From: an uncultured bacterium
GTDB lineage: Bacteria > Bacillota > Clostridia > Lachnospirales > Lachnospiraceae
DNA: 34,369 nucleotides
Reading direction: 5' to 3'
NCBI GenBank assembly: GCA_905214875.1
Contig: CAJMNR010000038.1
Coordinates: 1 to 34,369, forward strand
The position numbers were made by a program, and so were the translations under genes. Positions 24,118 through 30,905 of this stretch are shown here, piece by piece (within the stretch, counting starts at the first letter, position 1; every line of letters begins with the position of its first letter). The notes under the pieces were generated by a model that had not been told where the DNA came from, ran no database searches, and worked only from the letters and a program-made list of their open reading frames with translations.

Positions 24118-24543
24118 ATGAGAATGTATCCACACAATCCAATGTACTATATCACTACAGTATTTTTACCATGGAGATTTGGTAAGACATTTATAGAAAT
24201 AGAAAATGACAGGCTTACGGTTTACAGATACTTTGCAAAAGGCGGCAAGGTCCAATTGACAAGCAGTACAATACCGACAGAATCAATAAAGAAAATTGGA
24301 TTTCCTCGTGATTTTCATTTGTCAGGAATTGAGAAGAAGCTAAAAGGAAAAAACGGAATGTATTACATACCACAGGAAATTTTATTTGTGACAGACGAAA
24401 AAAACGTTTCCTGGAATGTACGACCATATACAAAAAAGCAAGTTCGAATGCTGATCGAAGAGTTACATAATAAGTTACCAGTGCAAGTTGGAACGGGACT
24501 TGCAAGGTCGATTAAATTACCTTGCAATAAAGATGTAAAGTAA
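24118..24543 (+). CDS. Small protein of unknown function, possibly PH-like
   Basis: This 141-residue protein starts MRMYPHNPMYYITTVFLPWRFG. Alternating short strand-like segments (TFIEIENDRLTVYRYF, KVQLTSSTIPTESIKKIGF, QEILFVTDEKNVSWNVRPY) and a final helix (TKKQVRMLIEELHNKL) resemble the layout of bacterial PH-like domains. That is a fold guess, not an identification. There is no signal peptide or clear transmembrane segment. GGAGG lies 7 nt before ATG 24118; upstream in-frame starts lack this. The gene begins 83 nt after tRNA-Gly copy 2, past a terminator, with only an unpaired TATAAT (24079) as a possible promoter. Confidence 0.75.
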   Translation: MRMYPHNPMYYITTVFLPWRFGKTFIEIENDRLTVYRYFAKGGKVQLTSSTIPTESIKKIGFPRDFHLSGIEKKLKGKNGMYYIPQEILFVTDEKNVSWNVRPYTKKQVRMLIEELHNKLPVQVGTGLARSIKLPCNKDVK

Positions 24544-24557
24544 TTTATGAAACCTAC

Positions 24558-24602
24558 AAGCTGCATTTCTTCTTATAAAAGAAGAAGTGCAGCTTTTTTT
24601 AA
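24558..24602. terminator. Bidirectional terminator overlapping the end of the HAD gene
   Basis: A 17-bp stem (24558-24574 with 24579-24595, one G-U) has an ATAA loop, with seven T on the plus strand. The right arm encodes the Ala-Ala-Leu-Leu C-terminus of the minus-strand HAD gene, whose stop lies by the loop. Confidence 0.9.
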
Positions 24603-25286
24603 ATCAATTGGATTGAGAAGAAAGACGGGAAGTTCTTGATCTGGCAGGTCATTGGATTGGTTAGAGTGTAAGTACATAGAATCAAGTCCGTAACTAGCCG
24701 CCCCTTTGATATCGGTCGTGGCATCATTTCCAATCATTATGGATTCTTTCTGGTCTAACTGATAGGAAGTAAACAGGTGGTGAAAGAAAGCAAAGTCAGG
24801 CTTTTTGCAGAAGGAATCCGAAGAAAATAAGATTCCATCGAAACAGTCATAGATACCTAAGGCTTTCATTTCGCTTTCGGTAAAGACACGTTGAGCGTTG
24901 GATAAGAGATAGACATGTTTTTGATTTTCTTTTAGCTTTACTAAAAGGTCTTTGGCACCATCATAGAGTTTTAGATAATCTGTAGAAAGAATGCGAAATA
25001 GCTGACAGACATGAAGGAGCAATTCGCGGGATGGATGGATGCCCTTATCTTGTAGCAGTGTTTTAAAGATATACTCAATCTGAATTTCTTTGTATGTATA
25101 AGGCGATGGCTTGGCAAGTGCCTCATCAGCAAGTGACCGATAGGCCCGCTTTAATTCTTTTGGAGTGTACGATGCGCCTTGGAACTGAAAAAAAGAAGAA
25201 AGCTTCTTCCAGAGCATTGGGCGGTTTTCATCCGTATGGATGTCGATTAGTGTTCCGTAGAGGTCAAAAATATAATTTTTATACAT
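24573..25286 (-). CDS. HAD superfamily hydrolase with DxY motif I
   Basis: This 237-residue protein has the four HAD motifs: I FDLYGTLID (about 8-16), II LLSNA (about 120), III CKKPDFAFF, and IV MIGNDATTDIKGA. A helical cap lies between I and II. The second Asp of motif I, the acid/base of HAD phosphatases, is Tyr, as in the DxYGT form of L-2-haloacid dehalogenases. The nucleophile Asp stays. It may be a phosphatase or a dehalogenase-type hydrolase; no substrate is suggested by neighbours. GGGAGG lies about 9 nt before the ATG. It converges on the small unknown gene and shares its terminator. Confidence 0.88.
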   Translation of the reverse strand: MYKNYIFDLYGTLIDIHTDENRPMLWKKLSSFFQFQGASYTPKELKRAYRSLADEALAKPSPYTYKEIQIEYIFKTLLQDKGIHPSRELLLHVCQLFRILSTDYLKLYDGAKDLLVKLKENQKHVYLLSNAQRVFTESEMKALGIYDCFDGILFSSDSFCKKPDFAFFHHLFTSYQLDQKESIMIGNDATTDIKGAASYGLDSMYLHSNQSNDLPDQELPVFLLNPIDLKKAALLLL

Positions 25287-25324
25287 ATAGCAATGCCTCC
25301 CATTTATAAAAAAATCTTACTGTT

Positions 25325-25353
25325 ATAGTACCGTTACTTGGAAAAAAAAGCAA
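25325..25353 (-). promoter_or_regulatory. Promoter of the HAD gene
   Basis: On the minus strand, TTGCTT (25353-25348) and TACTAT (25330-25325) are 17 nt apart. It is divergent from the thiC promoter. Confidence 0.5.
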
Positions 25354-25370
25354 TGAACAAGATGAAAAAC

Positions 25371-25399
25371 TTGACATTTATGGAAAAAATGCATATGAT
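25371..25399 (+). promoter_or_regulatory. Strong promoter of the thiC leader
   Basis: TTGACA and TATGAT have a 17-nt spacer. The predicted start (about 25406) lies at the first base pairs of the riboswitch. Confidence 0.9.
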
Positions 25400-25407
25400 T
25401 AGTCTGT

Positions 25408-25488
25408 GTCAGGGGCGCCGTTTGGCTGAGAGAACTTTGGTTCGACCCTTATAACCTGATCTGGATAATACCAGCGTAGGGAGATCGC
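25408..25488 (+). ncRNA. TPP riboswitch (THI element)
   Basis: The conserved core of the thiamine-pyrophosphate aptamer is plain: GGGGCGCC, then GGCTGAGAGAA, then ACCCTTATAACCTGATCTGG, then ATAATACCAGCGTAGGGA. It lies between the promoter and an intrinsic terminator, 170 bp before thiC, so TPP binding should favour termination. Confidence 0.97.
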
Positions 25489-25508
25489 AACGCTTAGAAG
25501 AAACATGT

Positions 25509-25547
25509 GAGGCTTCGCGATTTTCTTAATCGTGGAGTCTTTTTTTG
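25509..25547 (+). terminator. Riboswitch-controlled terminator
   Basis: GAGGCTTCGCGATT (25509-25522) pairs fully with AATCGTGGAGTCTT (25528-25541), using G-U pairs, followed by a T-run. This is the expression platform of the TPP element. Confidence 0.85.
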
Positions 25548-25580
25548 TTAGAAAACTTCTCTTTGAGTCGTTTCCGAAAG
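25547..25580. repeat. Post-terminator motif, copy D
   Basis: GTTAGAAAACTTCTC, then TTTGAG, then TCGTTTCC matches copy B in order and spacing. It directly follows the riboswitch terminator, within the thiC leader. Confidence 0.55.
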
Positions 25581-25653
25581 GACTAGCGATTACTTCCCTT
25601 CGGCATGAAGATGTTGTTATATATGAAAAAAATGAAAAGGTGGGAGTTTATAT

Positions 25654-26961
25654 ATGGAATATACAACTCAAATGAATGCAGCAAGAAAAGGCATCCTTAC
25701 TAAGGAAATGAAGCGTGTTGCAGAAAAAGAAATGATGGATGAAAAGGAACTGATGGAGCTAATTGCGAAAGGTCAGGTCATCATCCCGGCAAATAAGTTA
25801 CATACATGTATTGATCCAAGTGGAATCGGGTCAAAACTTCGAACAAAGATCAATGTAAACCTAGGAACTTCTAGAGATTGCAAAGATTTAAATATGGAAT
25901 TAGAAAAAGTGAATAGTGCAGTTAACATGGGAGCAGAGGCGATTATGGACTTAAGCTCTTACGGAAAGACACAAGAGTTTAGAAGAAAGCTTACAAGTGA
26001 GTGTCCAGCCGTAATCGGAACCGTACCAATCTATGATGCAGTTGTATATTATCATAAGCCATTAAAGGACATTACAACGCAGGAATGGCTTGATATCGTA
26101 GAAATGCATGCCAAAGACGGTGTTGACTTTATGACAATCCATTGCGGAATTAATAAAAATACGGCCGAACGTTTTAAAAAGGCAAAAAGACTTACCAATA
26201 TCGTTTCTAGAGGCGGTTCGATCATCTTTGCATGGATGGAAATGACGGGAAATGAAAATCCATTCTATGAACATTATGACTGGATTCTTGAAATCTGCCA
26301 AAAATATGATGTTACGTTAAGTTTAGGTGATGCTTGCCGTCCAGGTTGTCTTGATGATGCATCTGATATTTCGCAGATCGAAGAATTAATCACTCTTGGA
26401 GAGCTTAGAAAAAGAGCTTGGGAAAAGGATGTCCAAGTCATGATTGAGGGACCAGGACATATGCCTTTAGACCAGATTGAAGCAAATATGAAAATCCAGC
26501 AGACAATTTGTAAGGGAGCACCTTTTTACGTACTTGGACCTTTAGTAACAGATGTCGCACCTGGATATGACCACATCACAGCAGCTATTGGTGGAGCAAT
26601 CGCAGCTACATACGGAGCTTCTTTCTTATGCTATGTAACACCAGCAGAACATTTACGTTTGCCAGATGTAAATGATGTTAAAGAAGGAATCATTGCCTCT
26701 AAGATTGCAGCTCATGCAGCAGATATTGCAAAAGGCATCAAAGGTGCTAAGGATTGGGATACAAAGATGAGTACGGCTAGAAAGAAACTAGATTGGGAAA
26801 CGATGTTTGACTTAGCAATTGACCCTGAAAAAGCTAGAGCATACCGTGCTTCTGCAAAACCTGAAAAGGAAGATACTTGTTCTATGTGCGGTAATTTCTG
26901 TGCTGTAAAGAACATGAACCGTATTTTAGATGGAGAAATCGTTACAATCTTTGATGAATAA
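25654..26961 (+). CDS. thiC: Phosphomethylpyrimidine synthase ThiC
   Basis: This 435-residue radical-SAM enzyme turns aminoimidazole ribotide into hydroxymethylpyrimidine phosphate, the pyrimidine half of thiamine. Family stretches are GAEAIMDLSSYG, MTIHCGI, EGPGHMPLDQIEANM and LGPLVTDVAPGYDHITAAIG. The C-terminal cluster Cys residues are at about 409, 412 and 416 (CSMCGNFC, a C-x2-C-x3-C form), which would bind the 4Fe-4S cluster. At 435 residues it is the short form without the N-terminal extension of the E. coli enzyme. The TPP riboswitch directly upstream confirms the pathway. No other thi genes are adjacent. Confidence 0.98.
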   Translation: MEYTTQMNAARKGILTKEMKRVAEKEMMDEKELMELIAKGQVIIPANKLHTCIDPSGIGSKLRTKINVNLGTSRDCKDLNMELEKVNSAVNMGAEAIMDLSSYGKTQEFRRKLTSECPAVIGTVPIYDAVVYYHKPLKDITTQEWLDIVEMHAKDGVDFMTIHCGINKNTAERFKKAKRLTNIVSRGGSIIFAWMEMTGNENPFYEHYDWILEICQKYDVTLSLGDACRPGCLDDASDISQIEELITLGELRKRAWEKDVQVMIEGPGHMPLDQIEANMKIQQTICKGAPFYVLGPLVTDVAPGYDHITAAIGGAIAATYGASFLCYVTPAEHLRLPDVNDVKEGIIASKIAAHAADIAKGIKGAKDWDTKMSTARKKLDWETMFDLAIDPEKARAYRASAKPEKEDTCSMCGNFCAVKNMNRILDGEIVTIFDE

Positions 26962-26981
26962 TGAATTTCACATAGTTTGTC

Positions 26982-27010
26982 TTGAACTCGACACTTTTTT
27001 CACTTATGAT
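26982..27010 (+). promoter_or_regulatory. Promoter of the second AraC-type gene
   Basis: TTGAAC and TATGAT are separated by 17 nt. No terminator is obvious between thiC and this promoter. Confidence 0.6.
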
Positions 27011-27054
27011 GGAATATAGATAGTTTTATTGTAAGAAAAGGGAGAGTTAAGGTA

Positions 27055-28194
27055 GTGTTAAATGCATACGTAAAGCAGTTGGAGTGTGTATCGGGGTATA
27101 AAGTAATTGGGTTACATGAGATGGAGTCCACATTCAAAATGAGTAAACGTGATTTGGATTCAATCGAAGATCAACAAAGAGAGAATATCGTTCAGGCGAT
27201 TTGTAAGATGTGGCCTTGTATTCAAAAGCAGCGTGTTGGCGAGCCATTTGTATGGACTGGCGAGCATACCTTGAGATTTGGCGGGGTACGTGCAAATGAG
27301 TCTCTCATCTACCTTGTGCAGTACGAGGAGCATAAGGAAGTTGCTTCGTTTTATTCTATGCTTTGCCTTCTGGGAGGAAACATTGTGTCTGGGGAAGTTC
27401 GTGAAAATGACATAATTTGTTTGAATGAAGAAGGCAGGCATGAATTATTAGCCCGGCAAAAGGTAAAGTTATATGAGTTGGTCTGGCAAGAGGAGGAGCA
27501 TCATCACAGCTATGCGGATGAGGAGAAACTTCTGAATGCCATCACGGCAGGTGACAAGGAAAGTCTTCAAGCTATTATTGATGGTGGCTTTTTCAGGCAT
27601 GTTGGTATTACGTCAAAGAGTGCGCTGATGCATCAGCGAAATATCTGTGTCGTCGTGATTGCGCTTGCGACTCGTGCGGCCATTCAGGGTGACGTGCCTT
27701 CGAAAGAGGCATATAAGCTTAGCAATGAGTTCCTTTTGAAGTTGGATACGCTTTATGTGAAGGAGCAGGTGTATTTATTTATGATTCGGGTGCTTCATTC
27801 TTTTGTTGACCTCGTTCGGGAGGAGAAGAGTAAGCGTACGAAGAACAGCTATGTTGAGCAGTGCAAACTATATGTTGCAAAATATTATCGGAAGAAGATT
27901 TTGATTTCCGATATTGCGTCTCATCTTGGCTTAAATAGTTCCTATCTTTCTCATGTGTTTCATAAGGAGACTGGGATGACAATCAATGAATATATTCAGA
28001 AGGAAAAGATTCGCGCTGCGAAGAATCTTCTTCGTAATTCGGATATTGATATTTTATCCATTGCGCATTATCTTTCGTTTAGTTCACAGAGTTATTTTGG
28101 CAGTGTGTTTCGTACATTGACTGGTACGACGCCTCAAAAGTATCGTGACGAGCATAAGATACGTGAATTATCTTCGGAGAGTATTATTTCATAA
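27055..28194 (+). CDS. AraC family regulator with unrecognised N-terminal domain
   Basis: This 379-residue protein has a C-terminal AraC HTH pair (about 280-375). The first helix pair is ILISDIASHLGLNSSYLSHVFHKETG and the second is LSIAHYLSFSSQSYFGSVFRTLTGTTPQKYR. The first 250 residues are not a cupin. They include a helical block (about 170-260) resembling the middle domain of AraC-type proteins that regulate surface or two-component-linked genes. The start is GTG 27055, with GGGAG about 10 nt upstream; this is the only start close to the site. The target and signal are unknown. It is probably not part of the thiamine unit, because it has its own promoter. Confidence 0.88.
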   Translation: MLNAYVKQLECVSGYKVIGLHEMESTFKMSKRDLDSIEDQQRENIVQAICKMWPCIQKQRVGEPFVWTGEHTLRFGGVRANESLIYLVQYEEHKEVASFYSMLCLLGGNIVSGEVRENDIICLNEEGRHELLARQKVKLYELVWQEEEHHHSYADEEKLLNAITAGDKESLQAIIDGGFFRHVGITSKSALMHQRNICVVVIALATRAAIQGDVPSKEAYKLSNEFLLKLDTLYVKEQVYLFMIRVLHSFVDLVREEKSKRTKNSYVEQCKLYVAKYYRKKILISDIASHLGLNSSYLSHVFHKETGMTINEYIQKEKIRAAKNLLRNSDIDILSIAHYLSFSSQSYFGSVFRTLTGTTPQKYRDEHKIRELSSESIIS

Positions 28195-28258
28195 TGATGG
28201 TTTATTAACTTTATCTGTGGATTTTGACAAAATTCTAAATATTTTGATAAACAGATTG

Positions 28259-28418
28259 ATGTGAAATATTGTAAACTATGTACATCGACAGAAGCAATAG
28301 TCTTGTATTGCTCCTAACGTGCGCAACTTATTATTACTGCTAAATAAGTTGAAATTCCAATTCAATATATTATCCTTTTTAAAGACCTCACTCCACGCTT
28401 TAGAGTGAGGTCTTTTTT
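28259..28418 (+). ncRNA. Candidate small RNA ending in an intrinsic terminator
   Basis: The 400-bp gap between the AraC gene and tRNA-Gly copy 3 holds no ORF. It has a TTGACA (28224) with TAAACA 18 nt later, then hairpins AGCAATA/TATTGCT (28293-28312) and AACTTATT/AATAAGTT (28325-28350), with TTGAA/TTCAA (28349-28365) as an alternative, and a strong terminator (28381-28415). It could equally be an unusually long 3' leader of the AraC gene. From 28419 to 28527 I see nothing. Confidence 0.45.
28381..28418 (+). terminator. Intrinsic terminator
   Basis: AAAGACCTCACTC pairs with GAGTGAGGTCTTT as a perfect 13-bp stem followed by a T-run. It ends the AraC gene or the candidate small RNA. Confidence 0.9.
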
Positions 28419-28527
28419 AGTGGAGTGTGTGTGGGCGCATACGGTAGGTGGAGGATAGATTACTAGGGACGCGGAGGTAATGTTTGAAATGGAAATCATT
28501 TACTGAATAAAAAGTGAAAATTAGGGG

Positions 28528-28556
28528 TTGATTTTTTGTTTTTGATTTAGTATACT
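28528..28556 (+). promoter_or_regulatory. Promoter of tRNA-Gly copy 3
   Basis: TTGATT and TATACT have a 17-nt spacer. The leader forms TTGTC/GACAA with an AGGGA loop. Confidence 0.75.
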
Positions 28557-28597
28557 ACATATTGTCGTCAGGGAGATGACAAAAAGAAACAAAATAT

Positions 28598-28669
28598 GCG
28601 CGAGTGGCTCAGTGGTGGAGTATCGCCTTGCCAAGGCGAGGGTCGCGGGTTCGAATCCCGTCTCGCGCT
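28598..28669 (+). tRNA. tRNA-Gly (anticodon GCC), copy 3
   Basis: This is identical to the copies at 12758 and 23963. No CCA is encoded. Confidence 0.97.
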
Positions 28670-28676
28670 TCCTTAA

Positions 28677-28713
28677 AAAACCCGTAATCAGAGAAGTCTT
28701 GATTGCGGGTTTT
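28677..28713 (+). terminator. Terminator after tRNA-Gly copy 3
   Basis: AAAACCCGTAATCA pairs with TGATTGCGGGTTTT, one G-U pair included. The following T-run is short. Confidence 0.75.
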
Positions 28714-28762
28714 CGTTTATATTAAGAATTAAGAAGGAATCCGTGAAAGGAAGGAAACAATC

Positions 28763-28954
28763 ATGCAGGAAAAACTAAACAAGCTTATGGAAGAGTATGA
28801 AATATCATTTGGAATGTTAGCGAAATTACTCGGAATCAGTAAGCAGACGCTAACGAAAAAGGTAGTTGGAGAGATGGATTTCACATTTCCGGAAATGGAA
28901 AAGCTGATTGAGTTATTTCGCATTTCGGATCCACAAAGCTTTTTCTTTGAATAG
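28763..28954 (+). CDS. Small helix-turn-helix protein (Cro/CI-like)
   Basis: This 63-residue protein is nearly all HTH: MLAKLLGISKQTLTKKVVGEMDFTFPEMEKLIELF matches the Cro/CI (XRE) pattern of helix, turn, recognition helix, then a helix that sets the repressor fold. AAGGAAGGAAACAATC precedes the ATG. It lies 93 nt after tRNA-Gly copy 3, past a terminator, with no promoter of its own that I can see. Such lone short XRE proteins can be repressors, antitoxins or phage remnants; no toxin or phage gene is adjacent. Confidence 0.8.
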   Translation: MQEKLNKLMEEYEISFGMLAKLLGISKQTLTKKVVGEMDFTFPEMEKLIELFRISDPQSFFFE

Positions 28955-29031
28955 ATTCTGGTAGAATAATTTTTCTTTTTTATGAGACATTAATACTGAT
29001 GCAACGTAGTGTTAATTCGAAAGGAAAAAAC

Positions 29032-29190
29032 ATGAGCCAGGAAAACAAAATGAAGAATACAAAGAACAACAAAAAAGAGGATGGGAAATTCCGTTCTAAA
29101 CATGTAAATCACAACCCACAGGCAGAAAGCGCAAGAGCAGTCTATGGACTAAAAGATGAATGTGCACAAAGTAAATATGTGGATGAATAA
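29032..29190 (+). CDS. Small hydrophilic protein, possibly CPC_1213-like
   Basis: This 52-residue protein is lysine- and asparagine-rich at the start and contains KFRSKHVNHNPQAESARAVYGL. That block resembles, from memory, a short conserved family of Clostridia (CPC_1213 family), which I could not check. AAAGGA lies 6 nt before ATG 29032; an upstream in-frame ATG at 28999 has no site. The sequence predicts mostly disorder with a short conserved core. No function is known. A terminator follows. Confidence 0.65.
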   Translation: MSQENKMKNTKNNKKEDGKFRSKHVNHNPQAESARAVYGLKDECAQSKYVDE

Positions 29191-29210
29191 GTAACGAAAG
29201 AATTCTTTGT

Positions 29211-29253
29211 AAGGCCTCAGTTCCTAAGTTATTGGAAGTGGGGCCTTGATTTT
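29211..29253 (+). terminator. Intrinsic terminator
   Basis: AAGGCCTCAGTTCC pairs with GGAAGTGGGGCCTT with small mismatches, then GATTTT follows. Confidence 0.75.
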
Positions 29254-29322
29254 CCATTGTAGCAGACGAAAAAAATTGTAAGGGAATTAATTGTTACTGC
29301 TCCGTATGCAGGATGAACCGGA

Positions 29323-29739
29323 TTAGCCTTTTAGCGTAGAAGTCGATAGATTCAGCTGGTATGTTCCATATTCGGAAATGTCATCAAGCACGGAATTGAT
29401 TTCTTCTAAATCGGAACAGACAAGCTTTAGGATGTAGCAGCCGTCGCCGCTGATTTTGTGTGCTTCTGTAATTAGTGGGTTTTCGTGTATGTATTGGATT
29501 AATTGGCTATGCTTTAGTGTCTTCATGAAAATGGTTATATACGCGATGAGTGTCTTTCCTAACAGTTCGTTGTTCGTACATATGGTAAACTGCGTGATTA
29601 CGCCAATATGCTGTAAGTGTGTAATTCGGTTAGAGACAGCTTGCGGGGTTAGGTGCACAAGTTCTCCAATATCCTTGAGAGGGAGTTTGGAATTGCGTTT
29701 TAATATATCTAATATTAATTTATCGGTTTCATCAATCAT
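29323..29739 (-). CDS. Lrp/AsnC family transcriptional regulator
   Basis: This 138-residue protein begins MIDETDKLILDILKRNSKLPLKDIGELVHLTPQAVSNRI, the AsnC-type winged HTH. It continues as a RAM-type ligand domain (about 60-138) with HKISGDGCYILKLVC, which in this family binds amino acids and drives octamer assembly. AAAGGA lies about 11 nt before the ATG, a long spacing. It is transcribed divergently from the isochorismatase-like gene, with a TAGTT-GT-AACTA dyad between them, so that gene is its likely target. Regulation of azlCD is also possible in principle, since Lrp proteins control AzlCD in some bacteria, but nothing here shows it. Confidence 0.88.
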   Translation of the reverse strand: MIDETDKLILDILKRNSKLPLKDIGELVHLTPQAVSNRITHLQHIGVITQFTICTNNELLGKTLIAYITIFMKTLKHSQLIQYIHENPLITEAHKISGDGCYILKLVCSDLEEINSVLDDISEYGTYQLNLSTSTLKG

Positions 29740-29795
29740 AACAGAGATAATCCTTTCATTTTTCTAGCGAAACTTAAAGTATGCTTTCACATTTC

Positions 29796-29807
29796 TAGTT
29801 GTAACTA
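29796..29807. promoter_or_regulatory. Candidate Lrp-type operator in the divergent intergenic region
   Basis: TAGTT-GT-AACTA is a 12-bp dyad between the two genes. It overlaps TTGTAA (29799-29804), a possible -35 box, with TATAGC 15 nt downstream. The spacing is short, so the promoter is uncertain. Confidence 0.4.
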
Positions 29808-29864
29808 AGTTATGATTAGTATAGCAAAAAGTTGAAGAGTTTTTAAGGGAAAGGTGGAAGGAAA

Positions 29865-30419
29865 ATGAAAAAAGCATTACTAGTCATTGATGTGCAAATG
29901 GAGTATTTTACAGGGAAGATGAAGGTGACTTATCCGATGGAGAGTCTTCCAAATATTAAGCGGGTTATGGAGTTTGCGAAACAAAAGGGTATGAAAATCG
30001 TTGTCGTACAGCATACCAATTTGGAGAAATCGACATTTGTCAAGGGAACGGAAGGCTGGGAACTGCATGATGCAATTAAGGAAAGAGCCTTTGATTATCT
30101 TGTTGAAAAGACGAGGCCTAGCAGTTTTTGTGGGACGAATCTTGAAGAAATCCTTAAGAAAGACAACATTGAGGGAGTTGTCATTGTAGGCTATATGACA
30201 CAGATGTGCTGTGATTCTACAGCAAGAGAGGCATTTCATAGAGGATATCATGTGGACTTCTTATCCGATGCCACAGGAACCATTGATGTGACGACTCCTA
30301 TTGGTTCGATTAGTAGCGAGGAGCTTCATAAGGCAGCCCTTATTACTCAGAGCATGGCATTTAGCAATGTGGTAACTACTGAGGAGTGGATGGAAAAATA
30401 TCTTGAAAATAATAGATAA
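29865..30419 (+). CDS. Cysteine hydrolase of the isochorismatase family
   Basis: This 184-residue protein is a full-length isochorismatase-like hydrolase. The triad is visible: Asp at about 9 (LLVIDVQMEYF), Lys at about 82 (VEKTRPSSF) and nucleophile Cys at about 115 (GYMTQMCCDSTA). The family includes nicotinamidases, ureidoacrylate and carbamoyl hydrolases, and true isochorismatases; the sequence does not choose among them, and a second Cys follows the first. The start is set by AAAGGTGGAAGG before the ATG. The divergent Lrp-type gene suggests control by an amino acid or related metabolite. Confidence 0.9.
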   Translation: MKKALLVIDVQMEYFTGKMKVTYPMESLPNIKRVMEFAKQKGMKIVVVQHTNLEKSTFVKGTEGWELHDAIKERAFDYLVEKTRPSSFCGTNLEEILKKDNIEGVVIVGYMTQMCCDSTAREAFHRGYHVDFLSDATGTIDVTTPIGSISSEELHKAALITQSMAFSNVVTTEEWMEKYLENNR

Positions 30420-30467
30420 TTTAACGGATGAAGTAATATAATCTAGTAATGAAAATTGTACGGGGCA

Positions 30468-30722
30468 ATGATGCAGGCGGTTGGAGTCTTTTTTGTTACG
30501 GATGTGAACCAAAGAATTGAACAGGATTGTCAAGAGGCGTATCTTGAGGTGGATCTGATGGACGTTTCTGCAGGGGACGAAGGAGAAGGTGGAAGCTTTC
30601 GGACGGTTTATAAGGGGAGCGGAATCCGAGCAGGAAAAATCTATGAGATTACTTTGGATATAAAAATTCAAAGTAATTGCAGTTTTGAATCTAGTGTAAT
30701 AAGCTTCATGTGTTTAGAATAA
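30468..30722 (+). CDS. Doubtful small ORF
   Basis: This 84-residue frame starts MMQAVGVFFVTDV and has a soluble, acidic middle (DVSAGDEGEGG). There is no good Shine-Dalgarno before ATG 30468 (a GGGG 3 nt upstream is poor), and an in-frame TTG at 30456 is no better. I recognise no family. It lies in a region that also holds a gene remnant, so it may be decayed coding sequence. A terminator hairpin follows 35 nt later. Confidence 0.25.
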   Translation: MMQAVGVFFVTDVNQRIEQDCQEAYLEVDLMDVSAGDEGEGGSFRTVYKGSGIRAGKIYEITLDIKIQSNCSFESSVISFMCLE

Positions 30723-30756
30723 AAACTTTCATTCAAAGCTTGTCAACGTTGTCAAC

Positions 30757-30800
30757 AAGCAAAAGAGGATGTGTTTTATAGCGCATCCTCTTTTGCTTTA
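30757..30800. terminator. Terminator hairpin inside the GNAT remnant
   Basis: The arms 30757-30773 and 30782-30798 pair with G-U matches, with T-rich flanks on both sides. The plus-strand arm includes GCAAAAGAGGATGTG. Confidence 0.8.
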
Positions 30801-30893
30801 CTCTTCATCATTACATATTCTGTGATGCCTTCACGATATAGGCCGTCAATCTTGCCAACTTGGCTGTAGCCAAGAGAATGCAAGGACTCAATT
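30776..30893 (-). pseudogene. 3' remnant of a GNAT acetyltransferase gene
   Basis: Reading the minus strand from 30893 gives about 38 codons to a TAA at 30776. The stretch GYSQVGKIDGLYREGITEY, then VMMK, is the C-terminal pattern of GNAT N-acetyltransferases (Gly-Tyr/Phe, short strand, EG-x-x-EY-VMMK). Just upstream (TAA ATT GAG) an in-frame stop cuts it off, and the acetyl-CoA binding part is missing. The stop codon lies in the loop of the terminator hairpin, and the last residues (KAKEDA) are encoded by its stem. I take it as the tail left after deletion of the rest; it was found by eye. Confidence 0.7.
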
Positions 30894-30905
30894 TATAAAA
30901 AGATA

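Noticed and set aside
30261..30671. Minus-strand ORF of 136 codons
   Set aside because: It overlaps the isochorismatase gene and has no recognisable domain or good ribosome site.
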